This document shows positions 1-7,722 of a stretch of 10,392 nucleotides of DNA, piece after piece. The notes beneath the pieces are model-generated. The model did not search any database. It worked only from the letters and a program-made list of their open reading frames with translations, and was not told the origin of the DNA. The stretch is taken from positions 1 to 10,392 of the forward strand of contig CALLIO010000197.1 of assembly GCA_938009055.1 (NCBI GenBank). Direction: 5' to 3'. Position 1 is the stretch's first letter; each line of letters opens with the position of its first letter. A program made the translations under genes and the position numbers. This stretch comes from an uncultured Altererythrobacter sp. Its GTDB lineage: Bacteria; Pseudomonadota; Alphaproteobacteria; Sphingomonadales; Sphingomonadaceae.

Positions 1-42
1 GGCGGCGCGCTGGGCGTTAATACGCTGAAGATCGCGACTTAG
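1..42 (+). CDS. C-terminal tail of an unidentified plus-strand gene (partial)
   Basis: Frame 1 is open from the window edge to a TAG at 40-42 and would encode a 13-residue tail, GGALGVNTLKIAT. The other plus frames and the minus frames do not give a better reading. The stop lies three bases before the minus-strand TAA of the flavoprotein gene at 46-48, which fits two genes converging tail to tail. The fragment is too short to name a family, and it could be chance because only 42 bases are visible. Confidence 0.4.
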   Translation, partial: GGALGVNTLKIAT

Positions 43-45
43 CTT

Positions 46-1236
46 TTACTGCTGATCCTGTGCGATGATCGCTTGCGCGGCGGCATGCGCTGATGCCCAT
101 GCCCATTGGAAATTGTATCCGCCCAGCCATCCGGTCACATCCACCGCTTCCCCGATCACATAGAGCCCGGGCGCTTTCTTCGCTTCCATCGTTTGCGAGG
201 ATAATTCCGCAGTGCTGATCCCGCCAGCGGTGACTTCAGCCTTGGCGAAGCCTTCCGTTCCATTGGGTTGGAATATCCAGCGTTTGAGCCGCTCCTCAGC
301 AGCGCGCAGTTTCTTATCCGCCAGATTAGCCAGCTCGCCTTCCAGTCGCAGCCGGTCAGCCAAGGTGATGGCAAGGCGTTCGGACAAATGCTGGGTTAGG
401 GTGGAGCGGATTGTCGCGCGCGGATTGGCTTGCTTGGCCTCGATCAGCCACTCGCTTTTAAGGTCAGGCAGGAAATTGATCGCCACCGGATCGCCATGCT
501 TCCAGTAGGAGCTGACTTGTAGGATCGCAGGGCCGGATAATCCGCGGTGGGTGAAAAGCGCCGCTTCAGCAAAACTCGCTTTGCCAGCGGTCGCCTCGAC
601 ATGGGCGGAAACACCGGAAAGGTCGCGGAACAACACATCTTCGCCGCCCAATGTCAGCGGCACCAGCGCTGGAACCGGTTCGACCACTTTGAGACCAAAC
701 TGGCGCGCAATGTCATAGGCAAATCCGCTTGCGCCCATTTTCGGTATCGAAGGTCCGCCGGTTGCCAAAATGATCTGCTTCGCGAAATGCTCTTCGCTGC
801 CGGTTTGGACACGGTATCTGGCCGCATCTCGACTTATCTCTAGGGTATCTCGCGATGTCTCTAGCCGGCAATTTCCCTTCGCGCATTCTGCAACCAGCAT
901 GGAGACGATCTGTTTGGCCGAGCCATCGCAGAACAATTGCCCCAGCGTTTTCTCATGATAATCAATCCCATAGCTTTCAACTAGGCTGGTAAAATCGCGC
1001 GGTGAATAGCGCGCCAGAGCCGATTTTGCGAAATGCGGATTGGCTGAGAGATAATTTTGCGGGCTGGCATGGATATTGGTGAAGTTGCAGCGCCCGCCAC
1101 CGGAAATCAGGATCTTCTTGCCCAATGCCTCGGACTTTTCGAGCAACAGTACGCTTTGGCCTGCTTGCCCGATCAGGCCTGCGCAAAACAGGCCCGCCGC
1201 TCCGCCACCCAGAACAATCGTGTCAAAATCGCTCAC
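46..1236 (-). CDS. BaiN/HI0933 (YhiN)-family NAD(P)/FAD-dependent flavoprotein oxidoreductase
   Basis: A cytoplasmic FAD-dependent oxidoreductase of 396 residues, a normal length for the HI0933-like family. The name BaiN comes from a bile-acid reductase member; the substrate of most members, including this one, is unknown. The N-terminal Rossmann dinucleotide site is GGGAAG (10-15), with an acidic residue (E33) at the end of the second strand. Family signatures follow: KKILISGGGRCNFTN (40-54), ATGGPSIPKMG (158-168), FTHRGLSGPA (228-237), AEVTAGGI (333-340), and a C-terminal GEAVDVTGWLGGYNFQWAWASA region (362-383) that closes the FAD site. I chose the GTG at 1236 rather than an upstream in-frame start because homology begins right there (SDFDTIVLGGG) and the 36 preceding codons only overlap the M50 gene in another frame. 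The GTG overlaps the upstream TGA as GTGA, a translational-coupling arrangement. Last gene of the minus-strand run. Confidence 0.9.
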   Translation of the reverse strand: MSDFDTIVLGGGAAGLFCAGLIGQAGQSVLLLEKSEALGKKILISGGGRCNFTNIHASPQNYLSANPHFAKSALARYSPRDFTSLVESYGIDYHEKTLGQLFCDGSAKQIVSMLVAECAKGNCRLETSRDTLEISRDAARYRVQTGSEEHFAKQIILATGGPSIPKMGASGFAYDIARQFGLKVVEPVPALVPLTLGGEDVLFRDLSGVSAHVEATAGKASFAEAALFTHRGLSGPAILQVSSYWKHGDPVAINFLPDLKSEWLIEAKQANPRATIRSTLTQHLSERLAITLADRLRLEGELANLADKKLRAAEERLKRWIFQPNGTEGFAKAEVTAGGISTAELSSQTMEAKKAPGLYVIGEAVDVTGWLGGYNFQWAWASAHAAAQAIIAQDQQ

Positions 1237-1982
1237 TGTTTGAACTGGATCACATTGTCGGGCAGGCGCGGCTTCAATGCATATTTCAGGCTGGCAAGGA
1301 TCATTGCGGCTGCGGTCACAATGATCAGGCCCGCCCACAGCCAATGCGGTAAGGCCAGCGCTTGTTCCATCGCGCCGGTGTCAGAAGGCATAGAGCGCCC
1401 GCCGATGACCGCGCTTTCCATCAGTAGATAATCCCACTGCCCGAACATCGAAAGCGCAGCGTGAATGCCAAGGAATTGCAACATGAAGCGAGTCACGCCC
1501 TCGCTTGCTTTCCACGCAATCCCCATCAGGATCACCGCGACGAGCGGCAGCACCACAATACCAACAATCGAGCGCACCCAAATGACGGTTGAAAAGCCAA
1601 TCACCACGGCCAGCCCAAGCAAGACCGGGCGCCACAGTCTTTGATGCGCGCTCGAAAGAATAAGCAGCGACCCGATAATAGCCGGTGCCATCGGACCGCC
1701 CAAAGCGACCAGCGCGCGCGAAATGGCCGAGGGTTCTTGTGCATAGCGGGTCAGCGCAACGCCCGAACCGCTGGCATAAATCTCAAGCTGCTCGAATTCA
1801 TAGCCAAGCGCAATCGCGGTCAGCCCGTGGCCCATCTCGTGAAACCAAGTCGACAGGATTACGAAGGGATAAGCAATGTAATTGCCAAGCGGCAATGCGG
1901 GCAAGAAGAGCACAAGCGCGGCGGCAAGGATCAGCCTGCCGACTTGTTCTTCTTGCGAACCGGGTCTGACGAGGCGCTGCAT
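1233..1982 (-). CDS. M50-type (site-2-protease-like) integral membrane metallopeptidase
   Basis: A 249-residue polytopic membrane protein with the zinc-binding HExxH motif HEMGH at 48-52, lying in the second of several hydrophobic segments (roughly 17-37, 39-59, 91-110, 115-157 and 207-231). This placement and the GGPM turn (95-98) match the M50B-like peptidase group, in which the active site is buried in the membrane. A third metal ligand is not certain; D174 (QWDY) and D191 (near PSDTG) are candidates. There is no PDZ domain, so it is not a classical RseP/RasP protease. The substrate is unknown. The ATG at 1982 follows the stop of the AI-2E-type gene by one base (TAA-C-ATG), and its own stop overlaps the start of the flavoprotein gene, so all three are probably on one mRNA. 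No strong Shine-Dalgarno is visible, which fits coupled translation. Confidence 0.85.
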   Translation of the reverse strand: MQRLVRPGSQEEQVGRLILAAALVLFLPALPLGNYIAYPFVILSTWFHEMGHGLTAIALGYEFEQLEIYASGSGVALTRYAQEPSAISRALVALGGPMAPAIIGSLLILSSAHQRLWRPVLLGLAVVIGFSTVIWVRSIVGIVVLPLVAVILMGIAWKASEGVTRFMLQFLGIHAALSMFGQWDYLLMESAVIGGRSMPSDTGAMEQALALPHWLWAGLIIVTAAAMILASLKYALKPRLPDNVIQFKQ

Positions 1983-1983
1983 G

Positions 1984-3084
1984 TTAAGTAGCAGCGTCTT
2001 TGGAAGATGCTGCGCGCGCTTCGATCACTTCGCGCCGTTCATCGGCAATCGACCATCCAGCAAGGAACAAGCCCGCCACCAGCGGCCCAACGACGATGCC
2101 GGACAGGCCCATCCAGGAAAGTCCGCCCAAAGTCGTGATGAGGATAATCCAATCGGGAATGCCCGTGTCGCGGCCCACCAGCGTCGGGCGTAAGATATTG
2201 TCCGCCATGCCGATCACTGCAATGCCGGAGACTATGACCAAGATGCCTTGCCAAATCGCACCTGTTGCAAGCAGCCAGATTGCGACAGGAACCCACACGA
2301 TGCCCGTGCCAATAGCGGGCACGAGACTGAAGATCGCCATCAGCACGCCGAACAATATCGCTGAAGGAACGCCCGCAATCCAGAAGGTGATGGCGCCCAA
2401 GGCCCCTTGGACCAGTCCGACGACGCCTGAACCCTTGATCGTTGCGCGCACGATGGAGAGGAATTTCTCGACGAGGCGGACCGCAATGGTGCGTTCAAGC
2501 GGTATGGAATGGACCACCGCCTCGCCGATTTCCTTGCCATCGCGGATGAGGAAATAGCTGACATAAAGCCCGATACCAAAGGCCAGCGCAAAGCTGGCAA
2601 CACCCCCGCCAAAAGCGACCGCTTGCCCCGCAACCATTGTTGCAATTTCAGCGGCGAATTCCTGCGCACGGTCTTGCAAATCGGCCATATCGCCCCAGCC
2701 ATTCGCCTCAAGCGCAGACATAACATTGGCGGGAATTGCCGAGCGGATTTGATCGATCATGCCGGGCACATCGATATTGCCTGTCTGGAAAGCGATCACG
2801 ACCGAAATCGCCTCTTCAACCACCAGCCCGCTGATAAAGAGCGCAGGCAAAAGCACCGCAAAGGTGATGATCGCTATCGTCCCAGCAGCGCAGCGGCTGG
2901 GATAATTGGGCCAGCGCGCAAGCACACGTTGATAGAGCGGCTGGAACATAATCGCTGCCAGCGCAGCCCATAGCACCGCTTTATAAAAAGGCCAGACAAT
3001 CGCCACCATCGCCAGCGTGACCAGCGCGAGGAACAGCCAAAAGCCGCCGCGTTCGATCTGCTTTGTTTCCTTGGCGCGGGGCAT
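1984..3084 (-). CDS. AI-2E family (TqsA/PerM-like) inner-membrane transporter
   Basis: A 366-residue membrane protein with the layout of the AI-2E transporter family (UPF0118, formerly PerM): paired N-terminal hydrophobic segments (about 14-33 and 35-52), a third (67-88), a long soluble stretch (about 90-150), then a cluster of C-terminal helices. Family marks include LVPAIGTGIVWVP (254-266), DNILRP (295-300) and the C-terminal GLSWMGLSGIVVGPLVAGL segment (321-339). Members export small molecules or ions (autoinducer-2 for TqsA, Na+/H+ exchange in some others); the substrate here cannot be told. The ATG at 3084 is preferred over an upstream TTG because AAAGGA (3101-3096) lies 11 bases before it and would be inside the longer reading frame. 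It begins 113 bp after gyrB and is followed one base later by the M50 gene. Confidence 0.9.
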   Translation of the reverse strand: MPRAKETKQIERGGFWLFLALVTLAMVAIVWPFYKAVLWAALAAIMFQPLYQRVLARWPNYPSRCAAGTIAIITFAVLLPALFISGLVVEEAISVVIAFQTGNIDVPGMIDQIRSAIPANVMSALEANGWGDMADLQDRAQEFAAEIATMVAGQAVAFGGGVASFALAFGIGLYVSYFLIRDGKEIGEAVVHSIPLERTIAVRLVEKFLSIVRATIKGSGVVGLVQGALGAITFWIAGVPSAILFGVLMAIFSLVPAIGTGIVWVPVAIWLLATGAIWQGILVIVSGIAVIGMADNILRPTLVGRDTGIPDWIILITTLGGLSWMGLSGIVVGPLVAGLFLAGWSIADERREVIEARAASSKDAAT

Positions 3085-3197
3085 TATGCGTCGTGTCCTT
3101 TCAACCAATTAGCGCAATTGCACGTCTAAACATCATGCTTAGAGGTGGGGGCAGGATCGCTGCCCGTCAAGCTAATCCGGTGGCCAAACCCGCGCGG
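3085..3197 (-). other. gyrB to transporter spacer with a short stem-loop
   Basis: This 113-bp stretch holds no gene. A perfect 6-bp inverted repeat (GGGCAG at 3149-3154 and CTGCCC at 3160-3165) lies in it, but on the minus strand it is followed by CCACC and not by a T-run, so it does not look like an intrinsic terminator of gyrB. Read-through from gyrB into the three-gene membrane/flavoprotein cluster is therefore possible. I see no convincing promoter, although TTGACG occurs just upstream of the stem on the minus strand. Confidence 0.35.
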
Positions 3198-5723
3198 TTA
3201 AACGTCGAGATTGGCGACGTTCAAGGCATTGTCCTGAATAAACTCGCGGCGCGGTTCGACCACATCACCCATCAGGCGGGTGAATATCTCATCCGTCACA
3301 TCGGCGTCTTCGACCTTGACCTGCAGAAGCGCGCGGTTTTCAGGATCGAGCGTAGTCTCCCAAAGCTGCTCGGCATTCATCTCGCCAAGACCCTTGTAGC
3401 GCTGGATCGAAAGACCCTTGCGCCCAGCGGCAAGAACCGCGTCCAATAGCTGCGATGGCCGCGTGATCGCCTCATCATCGCTGATTGCTGGCGCTTCGTC
3501 CTCGCCATCATCCTCATCGGCGCCTTCTGCCGCACTGGTTTTTACCAGACGCGAAGGCTTGACGTATGCTTCGGCATGGCTTCCGGCGAGGGCGTGTAGC
3601 CTATGAGCTTCGGTGCTCTGCAAGAAGCGCGCTTCGATTTCATGGACATCAGTAACGCCGCGCCACACCCGTTCAAACAAGACATCGCCATTGTCGCGCA
3701 GGCGCGCTGACCAACGGGCTTCCACATCACCTTGGCCAAGGCGCGTGGCGGCCAATTCGAGCGCTTTCAACCGCATCGCATTGTCGATTGAAGGATCGAG
3801 CGAGCCGGACAAAGCCATCTGCTCGATAATGCCCGGGTTGTAGCGCCGCGGGGCAAAGGCCAAAAGGTTGCGGAAACGCAAGGCATGGTCGACCAGATCG
3901 CGCAGATCGCCATCGCCGCGCCCGCCATCAGCGGTTTCAAGCATACGGCCAGAAAGCCCCGCATCGATCAGATAACGGTCCAGCGCGGCATCATCCTTCA
4001 CATAGACTTCGCTGCGCCCCTTGGCGACTTTGTAGAGCGGAGGCTGAGCGATGAAGAGGTGCCCTGCCTTCACAATTTCGGGCATTTGCCGGTGGAAGAA
4101 AGTGAGCAGAAGCGTGCGAATATGCGCGCCGTCAACGTCAGCATCGGTCATGATGACGATCTTGTGATAGCGCAGCTTTTCCAGATTGAACTCGTCGCGC
4201 AGGCCGGTGCCCATTGCCTGGATCAGCGTGCCGACTTCTTTGGATGAGATAATCCGGTCAAACCGCGCGCGCTCAACGTTCAGGATCTTACCTTTGAGCG
4301 GCAGGATCGCCTGCGTTTTGCGGTCGCGCCCCTGCTTGGCAGAGCCGCCAGCGGAATCGCCCTCGACCAGGAAGAGTTCGGATTTTGCCGGATCGCGTTC
4401 CTGACAATCGGCAAGCTTTCCGGGGAGCGATGCGACCGACATTGCGCCTTTGCGGCTCATTTCGCGAGCGCGCTTGGCCGCTTCGCGGGCGGCAGCAGCA
4501 TCGATGATCTTCTGAACAATCGACTTCGCATCAGCCGGATTTTCCTCCAGCCATTCAGTCATTTTCTCGCCCATCAGACTTTCCAATGGCTTGCGCACTT
4601 CGGAAGAGACCAATTTGTCCTTGGTCTGGGATGAGAATTTGGGATCAGGCAGTTTTACGCTGACAATCGCAGTCAGTCCTTCGCGCATGTCTTCGCCAGA
4701 AAGCGAGACTTTCTCTTTCTTCAAAAGGCCTGAGCCTTCCGCATAATTGTTGAGCGTGCGGGTCAGCGCAGCCCGGAAAGCGGCCAGATGCGTGCCGCCA
4801 TCGCGCTGCGGGATGTTGTTGGTGAAGGTGAGAACATTCTCGTAGTAACTGTCGTTCCATTCCAGCGCGACATCAATGCCGATCCCGTCCTTCTCTGCCG
4901 AAACAGAAATCGGCGCGGGAATCAGCGCTTCTTTGTTCCGGTCGAGATAGGAGACGAATGCGGCAATCCCGCCTTCGTAATACAAATCATGCTCAAGCAC
5001 TTCTTCGCCGCGATTATCGCGCAGCAAAATGCGCACGCCGGAATTGAGGAAAGCGAGCTCGCGATAACGATGCTCAAGCTTGTCAAAATCAAACACAGTG
5101 ACGTTTTTGAACGTGTCATGGCTGGCTTGGAAAGTGACGCGCGTGCCCTTCTTGAACCCATTGCCATCGGGGTTCTGATCGGTCTTGGGCGCGTCGCCGC
5201 GAATTTCCAGACTGTTCACCGCATCGCCATTTTCAAAGCGCATCCAGTGCTCTTTGCCATCGCGCCAGATCACCAGCTCGAGCCAATCGGATAGCGCATT
5301 GACCACCGACACGCCCACGCCGTGCAGGCCGCCGGAAACCTTGTAAGCATTATCGTCTGAAGTGTTTTCAAACTTACCGCCCGCGTGCAGCTGGGTCATG
5401 ATAACTTCAGCGGCCGACACGCCTTCTTCTGCGTGCATGCCAACCGGAATGCCGCGGCCATTGTCTTCGACGCTAACGCTGCCATCAGGATTGAGCTCGA
5501 TCAGCACCAGATCGCAATGCCCTGCCAATGCTTCGTCGATCGCATTGTCCGACACTTCGAAGACCATGTGATGCAGGCCCGAGCCATCATCGGTGTCGCC
5601 AATATACATGCCTGGGCGTTTGCGCACGGCATCCAGGCCTTTCAAAACCTTGATCGAATCGGCGCCATATTCGCCTTCTTGTTTGGCGGGCTTGGATGGG
5701 TTGTTTTCAGTGTCTTCGCTCAT
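3198..5723 (-). CDS. gyrB: DNA gyrase subunit B
   Basis: The ATPase/TOPRIM subunit of DNA gyrase, which with GyrA introduces negative supercoils. 841 residues against 804 in E. coli. The GHKL ATPase domain shows the catalytic E56 and N60 (EVSDNAIDEA), D87 (EDNGRG) and the GGLHGVG lid (131-137). The transducer carries QTK (366-368) in SSQTKDKLVSSEV. The TOPRIM domain has EGDSAGG (454-460) with E454, and the metal-binding DADVD (527-531). The C-terminal tail has IQRYKGLGEMNAEQLWETT (773-791). Positions tied to drug resistance look wild type: D456 and K477 (quinolones; E. coli D426, K447) and R154 (coumarins; E. coli R136). Extra length includes a four-residue insert near 121-124 and an acidic stretch (about 734-750, ADEDDGEDEAPAISDDE). 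First gene of the minus-strand run. No Shine-Dalgarno is visible; a promoter candidate abuts the ATG. Confidence 0.98.
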   Translation of the reverse strand: MSEDTENNPSKPAKQEGEYGADSIKVLKGLDAVRKRPGMYIGDTDDGSGLHHMVFEVSDNAIDEALAGHCDLVLIELNPDGSVSVEDNGRGIPVGMHAEEGVSAAEVIMTQLHAGGKFENTSDDNAYKVSGGLHGVGVSVVNALSDWLELVIWRDGKEHWMRFENGDAVNSLEIRGDAPKTDQNPDGNGFKKGTRVTFQASHDTFKNVTVFDFDKLEHRYRELAFLNSGVRILLRDNRGEEVLEHDLYYEGGIAAFVSYLDRNKEALIPAPISVSAEKDGIGIDVALEWNDSYYENVLTFTNNIPQRDGGTHLAAFRAALTRTLNNYAEGSGLLKKEKVSLSGEDMREGLTAIVSVKLPDPKFSSQTKDKLVSSEVRKPLESLMGEKMTEWLEENPADAKSIVQKIIDAAAAREAAKRAREMSRKGAMSVASLPGKLADCQERDPAKSELFLVEGDSAGGSAKQGRDRKTQAILPLKGKILNVERARFDRIISSKEVGTLIQAMGTGLRDEFNLEKLRYHKIVIMTDADVDGAHIRTLLLTFFHRQMPEIVKAGHLFIAQPPLYKVAKGRSEVYVKDDAALDRYLIDAGLSGRMLETADGGRGDGDLRDLVDHALRFRNLLAFAPRRYNPGIIEQMALSGSLDPSIDNAMRLKALELAATRLGQGDVEARWSARLRDNGDVLFERVWRGVTDVHEIEARFLQSTEAHRLHALAGSHAEAYVKPSRLVKTSAAEGADEDDGEDEAPAISDDEAITRPSQLLDAVLAAGRKGLSIQRYKGLGEMNAEQLWETTLDPENRALLQVKVEDADVTDEIFTRLMGDVVEPRREFIQDNALNVANLDV

Positions 5724-5758
5724 GCCGATTATATACGCTCACAAGCCGCGATTCCCAA
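5724..5758 (-). promoter_or_regulatory. Candidate promoter giving a leaderless gyrB transcript
   Basis: On the minus strand TTGGGA (5758-5753) is followed by exactly 17 bases and then TATATA (5735-5730), with an overlapping TATAAT at 5733-5728. Only six bases (ATCGGC) lie between TATATA and the gyrB ATG, so a normal start distance places the first transcribed base at or next to the A of ATG. No purine-rich ribosome site precedes the start codon. This supports a leaderless mRNA but is a sequence match only. Confidence 0.45.
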
Positions 5759-5858
5759 GCTTTTGCGCCTCTTCGTGCCGCTTTTTCCACCATAGTGAAA
5801 CCTGCCTCGACACAGGGCTTTATCGGCCTTAGGCAGACTGAAAATGCGAGGGATGATG

Positions 5859-7385
5859 ATGCTGGACAAATTGGGCGCAGAATATGGCACTTTTGCTGAC
5901 GTTTTGGCGGCATGGGCGGATGCGCAGCCAGAAGCGCTGGCGATGCGCGACGATAGCCAAGAGATCACTTGGGCGCAGCTGAATGAGCGGATCGAGCGAC
6001 TTGCTGCAAAGCTGATTGAAACAGGGCTAAAGCCGCAGCAATCGGTCGCGATCCTTGGCACAAGCTGCGTCAATTACGCGCTGGTCTTCCTCGCCGCAGT
6101 GCGCGCAGGCGGAGTGGCCGCGCCGCTCACCACCAGCGCCTCGCCCGATCAATTGAAAGGCATGGCCAAGGATAGCGGGGCGCAGCATTTGTTCATCGAT
6201 GCGGCAAAATCAGCGGAGTTGGGCAATGGCTTCCTGCTCGATCTGGATCATATTGCGCTTGAGCAGATTGATGCGTGGATGGCGCCAGAGGGCGCAAAGG
6301 CGCCAAATGTCACTCCCGATCCGAAAGACCCTTTCAACATCATCTATTCCAGCGGGACGACGGGTACGCCCAAGGGGATCGTCCATTCGCACCAAATGCG
6401 CTGGAGGCAATTTGCAGCAACGGCAGCAAGTTACCTCAGCGCTGGGATGGAAGTGCGCTCGCTCGCTTCGACCCCGCTCTATTCCAACACCACGATGGTC
6501 AGCTTCCTTGCCACCATGCTGGCTGGCGGCACGCTGACGATCATGGGCAAGTTTGATTGCGCGCTTTGGCTCGATCTGGCGCAATCGCACCGCATCACCG
6601 TTACCATGCTGGTGCCCGTGCAATATCAGCGGTTGATGGACTTTGATCGCTTTGACGATTTTGATCTGTCGAGCCTCGGGATTAAATATTGCACTTCTGC
6701 GCCCTTCTCTGCCGAACTGAAACGCGAAGTGCTCGCCCGTATGCCCGGCGGTTTGATCGAGATTTATTCGATGACCGAAGGCGGCGTTGTTTGCCTGCTT
6801 GCGGCCCACGAGTTTCCCGACAAACTCCACACGGTTGGGCGGCCTGCTCCGGGCAGCGAGCTGAAAGTGCTCGATGATGATGACAAACCTGTTCCAGCAG
6901 GCGAGGCCGGCAATCTGATCGGTCTCTCGCAAACCATGATGAGCGGATATCAAAACCAGCCCGGCAAAACGCGCGAAGGCTATTGGACTGACCCTGAAAC
7001 CGGCATCACTTGGCAGCGCATGGGCGATATTGGCCGTGTCGATGCAGAGGGCTTTGTCGAGCTGGTCGGCCGATCAAAAGACATGATTATTTCGGGCGGC
7101 TTCAATATCTATCCGATTGATCTGGAAAATGAGCTTTTGAAGGAGGCGGGCGTTGCAGAAGCCGCCGTTATCGGCGTGCCATCGCGCCAATGGGGCGAAA
7201 CGCCAGTGGGCTTTGTCCGGTTCGAAAACGGTGAAGGCGATGCAGACGCCGTCCTCGCCGCGGTCAACGCCCGGCTTGGCAAGACCCAGCGCTTGTCCGC
7301 GCTGCATGCGATCGACGAAATGCCGCGCAGCCATATTGGCAAGCTGCTGAAAACGGAACTGCGTGCGTTGGTCGAAGCGCAATAG
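5859..7385 (+). CDS. Class I adenylate-forming enzyme (acyl-CoA synthetase / AMP-dependent ligase)
   Basis: An ANL-superfamily enzyme that should activate a carboxylic acid with ATP and pass the acyl-AMP to a thiol, normally CoA; the acid is unknown. Numbering from the longer start at 5844 (513 residues): P-loop YSSGTTGTPKGIVHSH (168-183), A5 motif YSMTEGG (308-314), MGDIGR with D395 (393-398), hinge region GRSKDMIISGGFNIYP (409-424) with R410 and K412, and C-terminal PRSHIGK with the catalytic K500 (494-500). Both the large and the small swivelling domain are complete, with no carrier-protein or condensation domain, so it is stand-alone. Start choice is uncertain: ATGs lie at 5844, 5853, 5856 and 5859. 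GAGGG (5848-5852) sits six bases before 5859, so I take that one, giving 508 residues. Divergent from gyrB and probably monocistronic. Annotators might call it fatty-acid-CoA ligase; the sequence does not settle chain length. Confidence 0.9.
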   Translation: MLDKLGAEYGTFADVLAAWADAQPEALAMRDDSQEITWAQLNERIERLAAKLIETGLKPQQSVAILGTSCVNYALVFLAAVRAGGVAAPLTTSASPDQLKGMAKDSGAQHLFIDAAKSAELGNGFLLDLDHIALEQIDAWMAPEGAKAPNVTPDPKDPFNIIYSSGTTGTPKGIVHSHQMRWRQFAATAASYLSAGMEVRSLASTPLYSNTTMVSFLATMLAGGTLTIMGKFDCALWLDLAQSHRITVTMLVPVQYQRLMDFDRFDDFDLSSLGIKYCTSAPFSAELKREVLARMPGGLIEIYSMTEGGVVCLLAAHEFPDKLHTVGRPAPGSELKVLDDDDKPVPAGEAGNLIGLSQTMMSGYQNQPGKTREGYWTDPETGITWQRMGDIGRVDAEGFVELVGRSKDMIISGGFNIYPIDLENELLKEAGVAEAAVIGVPSRQWGETPVGFVRFENGEGDADAVLAAVNARLGKTQRLSALHAIDEMPRSHIGKLLKTELRALVEAQ

Positions 7386-7411
7386 GCTCAAAGCCAAGGG
7401 CTGAGAAAAGG

Positions 7412-7468
7412 GAAGTGCGGCCACCTGTCTCTTGGATACAGGGTTGGGAGGGTCGGTGACCGCACTTC
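7412..7468 (-). repeat. Hairpin repeat, copy 1 (GCGG-TCACC ... GGTGG-CCGC)
   Basis: Outer arms 7412-7420 and 7460-7468 are perfect over 9 bp. Read as minus-strand RNA, one U-G pair (7459/7421) joins them to a further 4-bp block (7455-7458/7422-7425), giving a 14-bp helix. The loop contains GACCCTCCC on that strand. The 3' arm on the minus strand is followed by CCCTTTTCTC, so this copy could also end a transcript. The helix is shared with the copy at 7683-7722. Confidence 0.5.
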
Positions 7469-7507
7469 AAGGAAGCCAAGCGGGTAAAGACCTGCGCTTC
7501 CTTTTAA
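7469..7507 (+). terminator. Possible plus-strand terminator hairpin after the ligase gene
   Basis: AAGGAAGC (7469-7476) pairs perfectly with GCTTCCTT (7496-7503). Inside, GCGGGT (7480-7485) pairs with ACCTGC (7490-7495) through one G-U pair, leaving an AAAG loop. On the plus strand the stem ends in CCTTTTAAAG, a short T-run partly used in the stem. It lies 84 bp after the ligase stop. It may equally be one unit of the structured cluster around it. Confidence 0.3.
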
Positions 7508-7682
7508 AGTCGGACCAAGCGTTGGGGAGGGGATTGCGCCTGGCCGAAACTGTCGTTTGAGTGCGGCCAGACCGGAGTGAATGACCTGCGCTCAAAGGGG
7601 TATTCGCCCGCCGCTGCGAAAAGGTGACAGCATGGCGCGAAAAAAGTTCGCGCGCGCTCAAATCAATTGGGAAAAGAGTTGA

Positions 7683-7722
7683 AGACGCGGCCACCGAAGG
7701 GGAGAGGGGGGCGACCGCGTCT
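7683..7722 (-). repeat. Hairpin repeat, copy 2 (GCGG-TCGCC ... GGTGG-CCGC)
   Basis: Arms 7683-7690 and 7715-7722 are perfect over 8 bp. As minus-strand RNA the helix continues to 13 bp through two U-G/G-U pairs (7714/7691 and 7712/7693), which would be C-A mismatches on the plus strand. The loop is almost pure C/T (CCCCTCTCCCC on the minus strand). The inner helix block matches copy 1 at 7412-7468 while the outer bases and the loop differ. Confidence 0.5.

Noticed and set aside
1237..1344. 36-codon upstream extension of the flavoprotein frame
   Set aside because: It lies inside the M50 gene in another frame and precedes the point where the Rossmann fold begins; the GTG at 1236 in a GTGA overlap is the better start.
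2000..2557. 185-codon plus-strand open frame opposite the AI-2E-family gene
   Set aside because: A shadow of a well-supported membrane protein; the translation is rich in P, T and M as expected from an antisense frame.
3085..3108. TTG start eight codons upstream of the AI-2E-family gene
   Set aside because: The AAAGGA ribosome site lies within those codons, pointing to the ATG at 3084.
5807..5835. TCGACA-17 bases-TAGGCA as a promoter for the ligase gene
   Set aside because: The -35 part is fair, but the -10 part matches only two of six consensus bases.
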